From Ophiura sarsii (taxonomy: Eukaryota > Echinodermata > Ophiuroidea > Amphilepidida > Ophiuridae): 64,000 bases of DNA. Below, one piece after another: positions 35,505-49,300 of this stretch (position 1 is the first letter of the stretch; each line of letters begins with the position of its first letter). Location: contig CM069442.1 in the NCBI GenBank assembly GCA_035610835.1, forward strand, positions 558,001 to 622,000, given 5' to 3'. Under the pieces are notes generated by a model. It made no database searches. It saw only the letters and a list, made by a program, of their open reading frames with translations, and was not told where the DNA came from. Position numbers and translations under genes: made by a program.

Positions 35505-38500
35505 CTGTGTAATAGAGAAGGAAACAGGTATTATCTACTGCATATGGCTTAGGCCACAGAAGAAGAAACAATTGTTCTACAGGCCTGACCGACCCATTTC
35601 TTTCCCAGAATTTTCAACAGATTTTTTTTTTTTTTTTAGAATTTGGAATAAGTTTGCAATTTTTGGAAATTGCTGAATATTCACAGAAATGTCCCTTTTT
35701 TCTTTTCTTTTTGAAGGGGGAGGGCCGCCTGACTAACCTACCCCACCCGAGAGGGTCCGTTTTGCCCGTAGAACAAGTTTTTTTCTTCATATCCTTAGGC
35801 ATTTTTGCCCTTGTTAAACATTAAATACACACAGAATACAGAATGCTATGGACAAAATTCCACTAATACGTGCGACATGAGTACACCCGAAAGTGCGAAC
35901 CGAATGCTTTTAATAAATGATCGCACATTCTGATTGATCAATTGCATGCATGGATAGTTGTTCGTACATTCCCGCATATCATGCATTTGGGTGCGCCCCC
36001 AGGAACGACAATGGATCATGCTTGAATTATTTTTTTTCTCAACGTGGACAATTGACCAAAACATTCCCCCCCCCCGGATTTGGCTACTTGGCCCAGTATA
36101 TTGTGCCAACTATATGGGCTGGGTCCTTCATCGAAAAATTTCCTCGCAGGGTGGTACCAACGTGCGCAGCCATGGTATTTTGTGGTATATGGTAGGGTTA
36201 GGGTTATGCCATTCCTATTTACAGTTTGTATTCTGTAAATGCTCGTAAATGCTTAAATGGGGGCAGGATGATATCAGATGGGCCAAACAAACAAATCTGG
36301 GGGGTGGGCAAGGGGGGAAATGGGCTAAATAAGCTAATTTTAGGTAATTTTGACATTAAATATCAATATGGGCTGAGTTTTGGCTTACTGATGGGGGCAA
36401 GCAACATGTCACACTCACCTTGAAATTTACAACAAATATAAGAGACGTTGCCATGACAACACCAAACAAAGACTGTGATTGGGCAGATAAGCCGTCTGGA
36501 AAAATATTTTCAGAAAAGGCACCTGCAAAACGAGATGGAACATGATTAATGTTTAATTATATAGTGGTACATTGCGAGGTGGACAATAAGTTTGGAGAAC
36601 ATTTATGAAAATTACATCGTATGTCAACTGTTAAAGACAAAGCAAGACAAATGTTGCTTGTAAGGTTGTATGTCTTGCTCCTCTCTGCAACGTGCAGCTT
36701 AACACTTCCACACAGCGATTTGTTTTACCATATACAAAAGGTGATTCCAAATTAAATATGGTGATGATATTCAATAGTGTTGACATATTTGAAATATTGT
36801 TTTGAAATTTTGGAATGTCGTCTGCAGACGCCTGCCACATGGAAAGTGTTAACAACAACACTTTAAATATAAGTTTCAATAGGGTAATAAAAGGTGACAC
36901 AATCTTCAAAAATGTATTGTATTTAGGTGTATATTTGTCAGCATTTCAAATCGATACAAATTACTACTGCAATAACTGTGAAGGTCATTGCCTCGAGGAG
37001 GTGAAAATGACTAACAAATATTGACCCAAAGTAACCCAAATTATACGCTGTTTTCCAACATCCTGGATGTCTGTCTATGTCCACTCATTTCACATCGTCA
37101 CGTTCTGTCACAATCTTGTATCTCCATTTGGCCCTTCAGCATGTTTAAAGTATTACTTCCGATGTATAACTTTTGGGCAGTCTGCACTAACCATGTTCAA
37201 GAACAAAAAAATACCACATCTATAAACCCTTATAAATGCTCCTGCCCCTGAACATGTATAAGGCAACACTTTCTTTGCACAGCCATTGGGTAGTTTTACT
37301 TTATACTTGTTGAAGGGCCAGAAAAACATACCGGTTCTGACTAAAACAGCGACGATGTGGAAATGTTAATAAATCAAAACTCAATTTGATCGTGCCAGTT
37401 GTAAAGAGTACACCCATTTGTCAAAAATAATATACTCTTTTGGTCAACAAACACAGGCTTTGCCAAATTTACAGCTTTGATCCATTAGATCAAGCATGTG
37501 CAACCTTTCCTTCCACCCGGGCCTCATTGTGATTTTGAGATCCATTCACGGGCCGCAGTGATTGTCAAACATTCCAAAACATGTCCGGGGGAGGGGTATT
37601 AGGGGGAGGGGTATTAGGGGGAGGGGAATAGACATCATACAAATGAGGCATAGAGACGAACTGTTTTGTTCAATGAAGAAATAATCCTCAGTCCATTGCT
37701 CATTGAATACCTACTTCTCTTCGTGTCATTTTCTGATTTTACTCGCTGCTGCTGCTGCAAGCGCCATTCTAACCAGGGATTTTAACACAAAATCACGCCT
37801 CGAGTTATAGCGCATCACCCTACTAAATATAAGGGAGCACACCACTAAATCGATCCGCCATTTGTGTAACCTAGGGAGTTCTGGTTAAAACGGGCCACAT
37901 CAATGGGAATTTTGGGATTGCTTCGCGGGCCGCAGATTAGAATCCGGCGGGTTGCAGATTAGAGCCTGGCGGGCCGCAGGTTGCACATGCTTGCCTTAGA
38001 TACTATGCCCATATACTTACCATACGGTATGAAAAATAGAACGATTGAAGTGATAACTCCCTGAAATACGCTACTAGCAAATACATAGTAGTTGAAAAAC
38101 TTGTTCTTCTGGCCTGGTGTGTAGAGCTCCGGAAAACGGATACTCATTTGGTCGCTGACATCCTACATGGAAATAAGTTAGCAAGTAAGACAGGTATAGG
38201 GTAAAAACAAAAAATAATCAGATTTACATTGGCTTGTGTTACTTTCTTATTACCATAATAGCTTGGTAAATGATATTAAAATGACATTGCTTTTAAAATA
38301 TGTTAATTTGAATTTGGTTTCTTTTAGTATCATTACTCTTCATAACTCAATGAGGCGTTACATTATGAGATTGAAACATGGAATAACTCTTACCTTCATT
38401 ATTGAACTTAATTAATCTTCTTAAATTCAAGTCAATTTCAATTTCACTTCATTTAAGCTATTTAACCCTAAACTTTCAGGATGGTTGGTTGGGGGTGAAA

Positions 38501-40276
38501 CAACCAACCAGGGTAAAGGGGTCAATTTAACCCTAACTTTCAGGATGGTTGGTTGGGGGTAAACAGCCAACCAGGGGAAAGGGTTAAAAACTTATGGCCA
38601 CCATCTCAGGAGATTGATCAAACTGACTCCTTGGCTCTATTAGATAGGACCTGGACTGCAACACAGTCGACCTGGGTTCGATTCCTGGCACGGCCATTCC
38701 CCCTAATTTTGCCAGTTTTTCTCCCCTGATAGTTTAATTCCCAAAACATGCCTTTGGAGTTAGGGTTAATGAAATAAACAATAACATAGTGGGTGAAAAC
38801 TTAACTTATTTTAGCTTCTAATATTCCTCAATTCTTCTCTACTATTTCAACTTAATATCACACTTACCTTGTCAAATATTCCCAGAGCAAGTACTGGCAT
38901 AGATGTAAAAATAATATTATACACAGTGATGAACCACTCATCGTAGACAGTCTGCAAAGAACAAACAGAAACAGTCATAAGTCAAAATTGGTACAATAGT
39001 ATGCAATTAGCCACACGCAAAACAAAAGCAAAATAATGACACAAAGAAATCAAATTAAAACTCCAGTTTTAAAGTAATTGCAGTGATCGTTCAACATATA
39101 ATTTTGGTGACATTTAAGACAATTAGCTTGCTTTATCAGGAAAGTTAGGCAAAGTTAACCATTCAATAAAGCCTTTTGGGGAGAGTTTTTTTCAAAGCAA
39201 GATCAATAAAGGTTCACAATATGCATGCTCGGTATGGACCTGTGGTAGCAAGGCTGATAGCAATAAAATAGAGAATTTGCAGCTGCAAATGGCAAGATAT
39301 ATCTTGAAGGCACCCCGTAACACGCCGGGCGTAGCCCTCTATGGCGACTTGGGGTGGAACCCCATCGCCTCCCTTCAAGATGTTCACATAATTAAGTATC
39401 TTGCACGACTCTCTAATCTAGAGATGCACCGTTGGCCAAAACTTATGTTAAACGCTCTAATGAATCTAAACTGCGACATGGACCATATCAGGTTCAAATG
39501 GTTGTCGTCGATTAGAGATACGCTTAAAAGATGCGACATGGAATACATTATTAATGACGCCCCCACAAGTCCACGCTGGGTCAACACATTTAAGCGCATT
39601 AATAAGATTGTCTGTCATAATGTATGGAGTAACACTGTTAGGGAAAAATCATCTCTTAGCGACTATTTGCAGTTTAAAAAAACCGTTCAATTGGAAGACT
39701 ATCTTTTAGACAAAACTGATTTCTTTGGTTGTAGTCTAAAATTCAAAGCGCGATCAAACACGCTTCCATTGGAACATAGAATACGCAAATGGTCTTCAAA
39801 TAATAAGGATGGTAAATGTATGCTTTGTAATGATGATTCAATGGAAGACTTAAGACATTTCTTATTTACATGTAGATCACTGAATGAGATAAGGGTCGAG
39901 GAATATATCAAACTCGAAAATAACCTATGCAACGATGGTTTTAGTGATGTTTGGCTGGAATTTATTATCAGTAATCTGGACTCAAAATTGTATATAATGC
40001 TAGGTTGTCCAATTAATATCACCACGCCTTACAGACACACTAAAGCTGCCCGTTCTGCATACGCTATCCTTGACCAATTCTGCAAATCATACCTTAAACG
40101 TGCGTGGGCTGTTAGATGTAATATTATGAACTCAAAGTGAATCTATTGAGACTATTGTATACATGACTATATAATAATTTTTAATGTTCTTTCGTTTTTG
40201 TCAATTATTGTATGTATATATTATGAACGCACCGTCGGGTAGACGGGTGCCACTGTTGTAAAAGTGTATGTTCAAA

Positions 40277-40311
<35 letters not shown>

Positions 40312-43300
40312 GGCCAACAATTTATTTTTTGTGTGTTGCCCTCAAGTGCTAAGAATTTAAAATTGGGTCGGTCGGTCGATAATCTCTTTTTCCTTTTTTT
40401 TCTTCTTCTTTTTTGGCTGAAAAATATATGGTTTATGTTAAGACAAAATAGGTATAGGCCCATATATCAATTTAACTAATATTTCTAGTGTGATAATAGT
40501 CTAAAACATTTAGTAAAGCTAGCTTATTTCAAGCAAGAAATGGTAACATTTAGACACTTTAAGGACAAATTTAAATTAAAAAAATAAAAATAACTGGAAA
40601 AATGGAAGATTTTTTTTGTGAAAAAAACCCAAAACAAAACAAAAAAGCTGAGGGCAACACAACCTTCTCTTTTTTTTGGCCTAAGAGCTCAACTGGCATA
40701 TACTCTAGGTCAGCTCAAGTTGGAGGGTGACATCAGCTTAAATATAAAGCACAGCCTGCGACATCATGACGCGTTCACTAGAATACCAATCACGTCACCT
40801 CCAAACATGAGGTGAAACAAAGTCAGGTTATGGCAGTAAAATATTAGTCACCACTCACAGCTTATTTTGGCTAGTATGATTTTAAAACACTAGTATTAAG
40901 ACTAAATATTGGACCTGCCCATTCACAGATGAATTCATGCACGCATACAAGAATGCTACTCTATCATACCGAGGTCACTTCACTGGAAGAAGTTTAAAGG
41001 GACACTAAAAGATGTGTTGGAGGCTGCGCCCTCAATTATAATCTAAACTGGGATTGGTATATTTTTACAATTATATTACATGTATGAACTTACACCTATA
41101 AGGATTAAGAAAAATCAACCCTCTTTGTACAACAAAATTGTCAATTTAAAAATGCTGATGGAGCCGCGATCAGCATTTTGTGTCTCTTTAAGGCAACAAC
41201 AAAACAACTTGTTCTACAGGCTCGACCAACCTTTTTTCTTCTTCGAATTTGAGGAACTTGTGTTTACAAATTGGATTGTTTTGAACATTTTTGAGGGAAA
41301 AAATGTAATTTTTTGAGATTGTGAACATATGAGACCTGTTACCACATAATGAGCGTTAAAGTCGCCAGTGTGCATTAGGAGATAAGGTCCAATAAACATG
41401 CCAAAATCATAAAAAAAAACGAAATAATTTTGAAATTTCAATTTGAATTTGACGGTGAAAACATTGACTAATATGACATGGTACATTTGTTATATTAAAG
41501 TGTGTTTTTTTCTGAGCATTTTGAATCTTGAAAACCTGAAAATAAAATTTTCTGACTTAACACTCATTTCGAGATGACAGGTCTCATATTTGAAAACAAA
41601 ATTGCAAGTACAAAAGTGTCTGAAAATTTCGAAAATTATTGAAGAAAAAAAGAAGACACCCGACCAATCTGACCAAGGGTCCGTCCACCCTTAGAACAGT
41701 TGTTGTTTTTCGTCACCGAAAGGAACATACTGAAAATACCTACCATGCCAGAGAAGCCACAGAAGAAGGCAAACCAGAAATGACACAAGGTGAATGCAAA
41801 ATTCTTGTAGAAGAAATAGCTGAGGAACTTGCAGAGACGGTAATACGACCACCTGCCGTGAACCAGTAGTAACCGCTCCAGGAACGTGCTAACCAAGAGT
41901 TAAGGTATATAATATCATGGCATGGATAGAAGTTTAAAAATTTAACAACTGAAGTCAACCGTACCAGTATCGTTAAAGTTTTTTTCTTTTCTTGGCATAA
42001 CTTTTGCACTATGCCAAAGTGAAAACAAAAATGGCATGACATAAGATATGTATTTGTATTTTGTATTTTTAACTGAATACCCAGAAAGTTACGCAGCTCA
42101 ACAAAAATGGCTCGAGAGGGGTATCTTAATTAATCATTATTAACTTGTGGGTGGTATTATTTTGGAGTAATTCTGTTATACCCTTCACAGGGGTATTCAT
42201 TCATAGTGCGTGATTTTTAAGAACGATGCATACTAACCGATGTTGGTGTGAAGGTTATAACAGAATTATGCAAATTTTGTAGTTGTCCGATAAAAATTGG
42301 CTCTGAATGGGGGGGGGGGGAGTGGTCCAAAACACAATAAAAAAAGAATTTTGGCATTAAGCATAGCTATTTTTTCTAGAAAAAAAATAAAACTCGCATA
42401 TCGCATAGCTATTTTCCGAAATGTATGTCAGGCAGACCTTTTTGGGGCCTAAGGTGGCAACTGAACTAAACATAAATTGTAGCTGAAATGTTTTTTGTTT
42501 TTTTAAATACAATTTAATTTGACTGCCATCTGTATTACCCAATTCAAAGGAGGTAGAACATTATAAATGACCCTTGTTGTAGATAACTTTTCAGTGTTTA
42601 TAAAAATATAGAGTAAAACTAAAAGATGCATATTGTGGTCAAAATCACAACGACCTATCATGACATGCAACTATCAAACTATTAAGTCCAACCTATTTAT
42701 CATCCAATTTTGAATTTGTACATTACTATCACAATCATACTACCAGGAATCATTCAAGTAATACTTATCATTCCTAAAATCAACTCAAATTCTAGTATGC
42801 GCACTTTTCTTTTCAGATCTGGCCATCTGTGGAACAATTTATCCCCATCTATTCGTATTGATTTAGAAAATATGTCACTCTGTCAATTTTTAAGTTTTTA
42901 TTTTCATTTATTTTTTAAATATAAAATATTGAAATCCTTGTTAAAGTGACCTTTTGTATTTAAAATGATGTGGTCAATGAAAATCTGAAAAATCAGTGAA
43001 ACTTTGGGATTTTTTCTTCTTTTTGAAAATTAAAAATTAAAAAAATTAAAAAAAAGAAGATTTTTTTCTTCCAACGCGCATCAATTAACTAATAACACGC
43101 GCGGGAGCTTTGAGACAATTTTTTTTTTAATGTAGCCTTATAATTTGTATTATATTTAAACACTGTAACATTTGTTATTTGTATGTATTTATGTAGGTAT
43201 CGAAATGAGGGCCTGCATGGAAAGCAGTGCAAGTCACTGAAGCATATTACCCTCAATAAAGAAAGCATAAATAAATAAATAAATAAAATAAATAAGCAAT

Positions 43301-46300
43301 TTTAAGTTGCAATTCTGCAAATATTTGATATTAAAGAGAAACTGCGTCCGCATAGTTGATATATTTCCTATAAAATGATATTAAACACAACTTTCATACA
43401 TTTCCGACAATAACCAAATTTCCGATAATAACCAAATCGTTTCTCTTGATTGTTTTTCTTGAGTAATAATGCAAAAGGATATCTAAATTGTGCAAATGAG
43501 AAGTCACTTGAGAGTACTGCCTGCATTCCTTCCTGACCGCTGATCCCTACTCCTATATGAGCAGCTGTGATGAGAAGAGAAACAAAAGTGCAAAATAAAA
43601 TTTAATTAGTAAATTGTTTATTGCGTGCAGATCATAATCGGACATCTTTGGTTATAATGTCAATTTGTGAAAGTAGTAGCCTAAAACATTACAGTATGCC
43701 AGGGCTCCTCCACTACTTTTACTGGAGAGCCACAAATATTTTAAAAGACATTCTCGGAGCCATACTGCACCTATTGCTAGACCTTTTCAAGGGCCGGTCA
43801 ATAAGGCCACCATTTAAGAATCCTGGTAATAGCGCATAATATTTCATTTCTATCACACTTGGATTGCGATTTTCCCGAATCAGCTCCCCCATTGTAACAT
43901 CTGTGGGGGGAGAGGCAAATGCAGTTGGCCGCAGTGGGACTCGAACTCACAACCTTTCCATTATGAGGTAGAACTCAATACACGGGACCATGTGTGCTAC
44001 GAGTGCCAATTTATTTAACAAAGTGTAGGAGAGTATTTGTTTCACCTCATTATGATAATATTCTTACTATGGTCTATTTGGCCATCACAAGACAGTGACA
44101 TAACTGTGTATTATTCTACTAATTGCAGCACATAACGTATGCGTCTACTCAAGGCGCTGGCGTATACACACGAGCGTTGAAAGACGGGAGATACATACAT
44201 GTGCGTAAAAGCTGTGCCTGTTAAGTTACGTCACTGTCTAGAGGAAGCCAAATAGAGAAGACTGTACTTATACACAATCAATATTCAATATTTGCATACT
44301 GTCATGGTTGCATGTTTGTCAGTTGACTTTACATTGACGATGGTGAGTTTGTTCTTTACTTATAACCAGGACTTACCTTTGATCATGCTGACATCATTGG
44401 CCCCATCTCCTATTGCTAACGTGACTGCTTTCTTGTGTCTCTTCACAAGATCCACAACCTGTGCTTTCTGTAACGGTGTCACCCGACAGCATATCACTGT
44501 CTTACAATAACATGCAGCCTCTAAGAACTCCTCCTCGCAGATAGGGTCTAGTGCATAGGCCTGGAGTGGAGGGTGAAAGGCAAATTAAAAAGGGCAAAAA
44601 AGTGTGTTAGTTATGAGAGAGAAAATTGATAAAGCCAGAGAAACAGAGAAACAAAGTTGTCATTATTTTTCTTGTCACATATTTTATATTTCATAAAGCG
44701 CATATTAAAATATACAATTTATGAGGGCCAGAATTTAATTTTGGGCTCTGCAAATGTGGATTTAAAAAAAAATTGTAATTGTGTTCAAATGGTATGCTAT
44801 GCATAAGGGATTCTTAGATAAACCCTCTTCTTTTCATACAGCTAACAGAGTGGTTGGTTGGTTAGTTGGTTGGTTCCTGCCATGACTGACAGCTTGTGAC
44901 CTCACAGATACAACGCCAAAGATGACGATTTTCAGCAATGGAGTAACAATCACATAGAGGGAGTCCAGTTATTGATCTTATTTGATCAATCCATCGGGAC
45001 CGAGGTCTGCCTCGCTATAACATACACTGTTGTAGCTAAAGGGAAAGTGTAAGTAGCAGGCACTGGTAGGGCATTTATTCCTAGAAATGAATGCAGAGAG
45101 CTTCATAGCTCCTTTATATCTCGTAGTAATGATTTCAATTCAATTATCAGATAAGATCGGTATGGTAAATATTATTGTTCACAGTTTCAAAAGGGACTTC
45201 AGAAGTCTCTCTTGAAAACGGATAAATGTTTGCATTGTCCCAATCTATTATGTGGTATAGTTTAATCAGTTCCAAATTGGAGAGAAATATTCGTTATTAA
45301 TCTCTTTCTGCGCAAAAGTAATTCCAGCATACAGGCGCGATTATGGCCACACGCACATGGTTTGGGCCTCACACATGTGTCACGCATATGACGCACAGTG
45401 CACTTGTTGCTTTCATACACACCCAAATCCTTCTGTATTCATTCGCTGCTGTAAGGAGTCTTCGCCATTTTGGAGCTGATCAAACTATAGCCCTGAACAT
45501 TTGATCTATCTATCACAGCTTATTCCGTATGCGTGTACACATTGCGCATGTGCGGGGCACAGAACACGATATTGATCCAATACCGTATAGTACCACTTAC
45601 CAAACAAGCACCGGTAATGACCAGCGCAAAACTGTAGATATCTTTGATATCGTCAAAATCCTTATCCTTATAAGACGCTTCGTCTTCATCCACACCGTCC
45701 ATCTCCATCTTGCCCTTGATGCCCATGGTCTCTCGCATCTTGAGCAGAGCATCTTTCACCTCCTTCTTAGCCGCTACTTCTTCCGTAGCGTTGAGGACAA
45801 AGATCTCGTTGAGCTCCTCGGTGAGCAGACGGCAGGAGTAACCGATGTTGATGGCTGTTTCTTGCTTGTCCCCTGTCAGTACCCATAGCTTGATATCCGC
45901 CTGGGATTGACAGTGAGCAAAGGGAGAATCATTACGAACAAAGAATCGATATCAGGTTTCTTTTATGTACACTATTGTCTGATTTGGAATCCCTTAGACC
46001 AAACAAAGCCAGGACATAACGTGGATGTGATTCCTATCGCAAACTGCATCTGTGTGTGATGCAGTTGCGTTATATTTTCGCGGGCATCGCATATTTTATG
46101 AACTGTCTAAGGGGTTGCAAATCGAACTATAACATCACTTTAAAAAAGATGTGCATCCTGCATGCAATACAAAGGGTTCAACAAAAGAAAGTATACACTT
46201 TGTTTATGTCATTTTGAGTAACATTCAATTTTTTTGTGTTGACCAAACAGGCTAGATAGGCATTTAGATGGATCTTTTAAGCATAATTTGATACCAAATT

Positions 46301-49300
46301 TGCCCCCTAACAACAAAGATAAACCATGATTAGCACCATTTAAAGAAAATTAGTCACTTTTCAAAAGTCACATTTTCAATACACTACGCGGGAAGAAAAG
46401 ACCACATGTTACCTGTCCATAATCAAATAGCCCGCTCGTTCAGGCACAACCCAATGCATCCCCACTGTGTGATCAATATCCATTTCATTCCCGGCCATTC
46501 AAAATGCCACGCACAGCATTTTCTCGCGACAATGTGACTTTTGAAAAGTGACAAATTTTCTTTAAATGGTGCTAATCATGGTTTATCTTTGTTGTTAGGG
46601 GGCAAATTTGGTATCAAATGATGCCTAAAAGATTCATCTAAATACCCATCTAGCCTGTTTGGTCCAAAAAAAATGGAATGTTACTCAAAATGACATAAAC
46701 AAAGTGTAAACTTTCTTTTGTTGAACCCTTTAGTTGATTACCTATACTCCTATGGGTCACATACCTTATGAAGATTTTCAATGACTTCTGGTACACCATC
46801 TTGCAGTTTATCTTCTATGGCCGTGGCTCCAAGTAGCAGCATTTCACTCTCAATCTCCTCAAACACCACATCTAATTTGCCATCTCTGTCATCCAATGAA
46901 GTACTGTGTAAAGATAATGAAGGTTTGGCGGTTACATTAATGGTACAGATGTATTATGAATTCAGAGTCATATGGTTGTCATTCAATTATATCCCACTGA
47001 TAAAATGGAAGAAAATAATGGACACGATACGAGGCATGATCATGAAAGTGTTCTGGGACTATTACATAAAGCAGCCGATGCATATGTTTCTACAGTTTTA
47101 AGGGTGATTTATTTTCTAATGGGAGGGCCCCTTCCTGGGTATGTAATATTACAAAGTGTAAATCAATTATTACATCTTAGTCGAGTTGCAGAGGCCGATA
47201 TTTGGCCTTAACCGTGACATCGCTTACATCTGCGATTCTATTACTTTATATGATAGCCTAGAGTATGTAGATCAAAATTCCGCCGGGTGCCAAAATGCTA
47301 CACTTGGGCAAAAAATATTATGACCTCATTTGACCTTTCAGACTTTTAACAATTGTTTAAAATTAAGTTTGCTTTGTGAATATGTACAAACATATCATGT
47401 ATGGTATCAAATTAAAGCTTATAACCCTCATTATCCATTGGTGTGTGTTTCATGAAAAAATACATACCTGTACTCGATTAGAGGTCATTTAAGGTCATGA
47501 AGAGTTACTAATAAAAAAATAGTTATACAACCATTTAAAATAGCCTGAACGATAAAGTTTTAACTGAAAATTGATTTAATCTTCACTTTATATTAGTTGT
47601 AAATGCCTATATTACAAATCATTCGGGTGACTAAACTCATTTATTTAGATAATCGGAATATTTGATTGTTTCTTGTTTTCTCAATTTATTATGATACCAT
47701 TTGGATGAGATACACATTTTTACCATAAAATGCATAGTTCAGTTGTATGTTAAACTTGGAGAGTAGATAGATAGTTGGTTACTTTAAACATGTCTAAATT
47801 ATAAGTTCCATTCGCCGCAGTACAGTGCTCCAGTATAAGAGGGATTCATAGTGCGACCTTCGAACAAGCGTCTGTGTCCAAATAACACTACTGGATCATG
47901 TGTCGCATTTGACAGGTACGAAAATCATTCAACTACGAGTAAGTCACATGAACGCCAAAGATGAGCCAATGGAAACAAGCCTCGAGAGTATGTGCTTACA
48001 GGTAATACACTTCTACCAGCAAAAGATGATATGATGAAAAATTGCAAGAACAAGAAGGCATTGATCAAGTTTCTCGGTGACACTGACGGCTGCAATGACC
48101 ATCTGCGACTGATTGGAGAAGACTCACCATACCATCATGAGGAAGCAGATGTTCAGATAATAAGTCATCCTCTTGAACTCCTTCCGGAGAAAAATCACAT
48201 CCAAGTGTTAGCAGATGATACAGACATCTTTGTTCTTCTTGTTTTCTTCTGCTGGATCCACCAGCCACCTGTACAGATATCTATGAAGATGTATAGTGGT
48301 CATACAATAGACATCAATGCATCTTCCTTGAAGTTAGGAGTTAAGTGTACAAATCTGCTGGCGGCCCATGCGATACGGTGTCTTACCCATTCGGCAAAGG
48401 CAAAGTATCTGCCAGAATCATCTGAGGATACATGGTTAAAAGCTGGTCTGGCGTTTATAATCTGGTGGTAAGATACCATCCAATCTCAACAATTTGCGAT
48501 TTGAGCTTTTCAGCAATAAAGTTGACACACCAAAAATCAAATCTCTACCACCGACCGACAAAGCAGCCAGATAACATGTTAAAAACGCGCCCGTCACCAA
48601 GTTAAGCGGCGGATCTCACCGACCCACCATCGATGGATGTATCCAAGTTTGGTTGTAGAATGGAAAATGGTTGCCTGTGGCTGCAACTCGGATGCACCAT
48701 GTTCAAGAGGGAACTGCAGCTGTAGGTTGGCTTCACTCTCTTGTACCACCTATAATATTGTCATTGCAAGGCTGACGAGAAATGCATGAATATCAATACA
48801 TTGAATCACAATACTTCCAACGCTGATATGGATGACAAAGAGGGGGAGCTAATAATGACGAGGAGTAATTTGAAATTGGCTTAAATGAGCTTCACCTTTA
48901 AATTAAAGGTCGTCTGTTGAATAACACTATATCCATATGTATACATGATGTACATTAATATGTATTTTGTTAGATATTACATGCAATTTGACATTACTCA
49001 TGCTATAGTTTGTCAAAATGCATTACATACATGAATTTCCTGAATTGAAAAGCATTTGAGAGAAATAAGGCGTCACGGAATTTATGCAAATAATGAATTT
49101 AGGCACCCATTGGTTTTGTAATCTAAACACTATAAAGTATTAGAAACCATAAGATGGAAGCATATTTTAGATTGGAACTACTTCATTCATGCTATTTCAA
49201 TTGGTTGTATAAAAGTACATGGTCAAATACTTTATATGACCTTTAATGACCTTTAATGGATTACTGCTACGTATATTTGGCATGGAGCCTTTACCAACGT

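Noticed and set aside
38630..38695. Functional tRNA gene
   Set aside because: The B box is good, but the acceptor stem does not pair and the base before the anticodon is not T. Kept only as a tRNA-like repeat.
41889..41890. Conventional AG acceptor for exon I
   Set aside because: Using this AG adds three bases and one residue to a rigidly conserved stretch, and no GT donor exists at the partner exon. The AC end fits without change.
45529..45888. 119-codon plus-strand open frame
   Set aside because: It is a shadow of flippase exon F.
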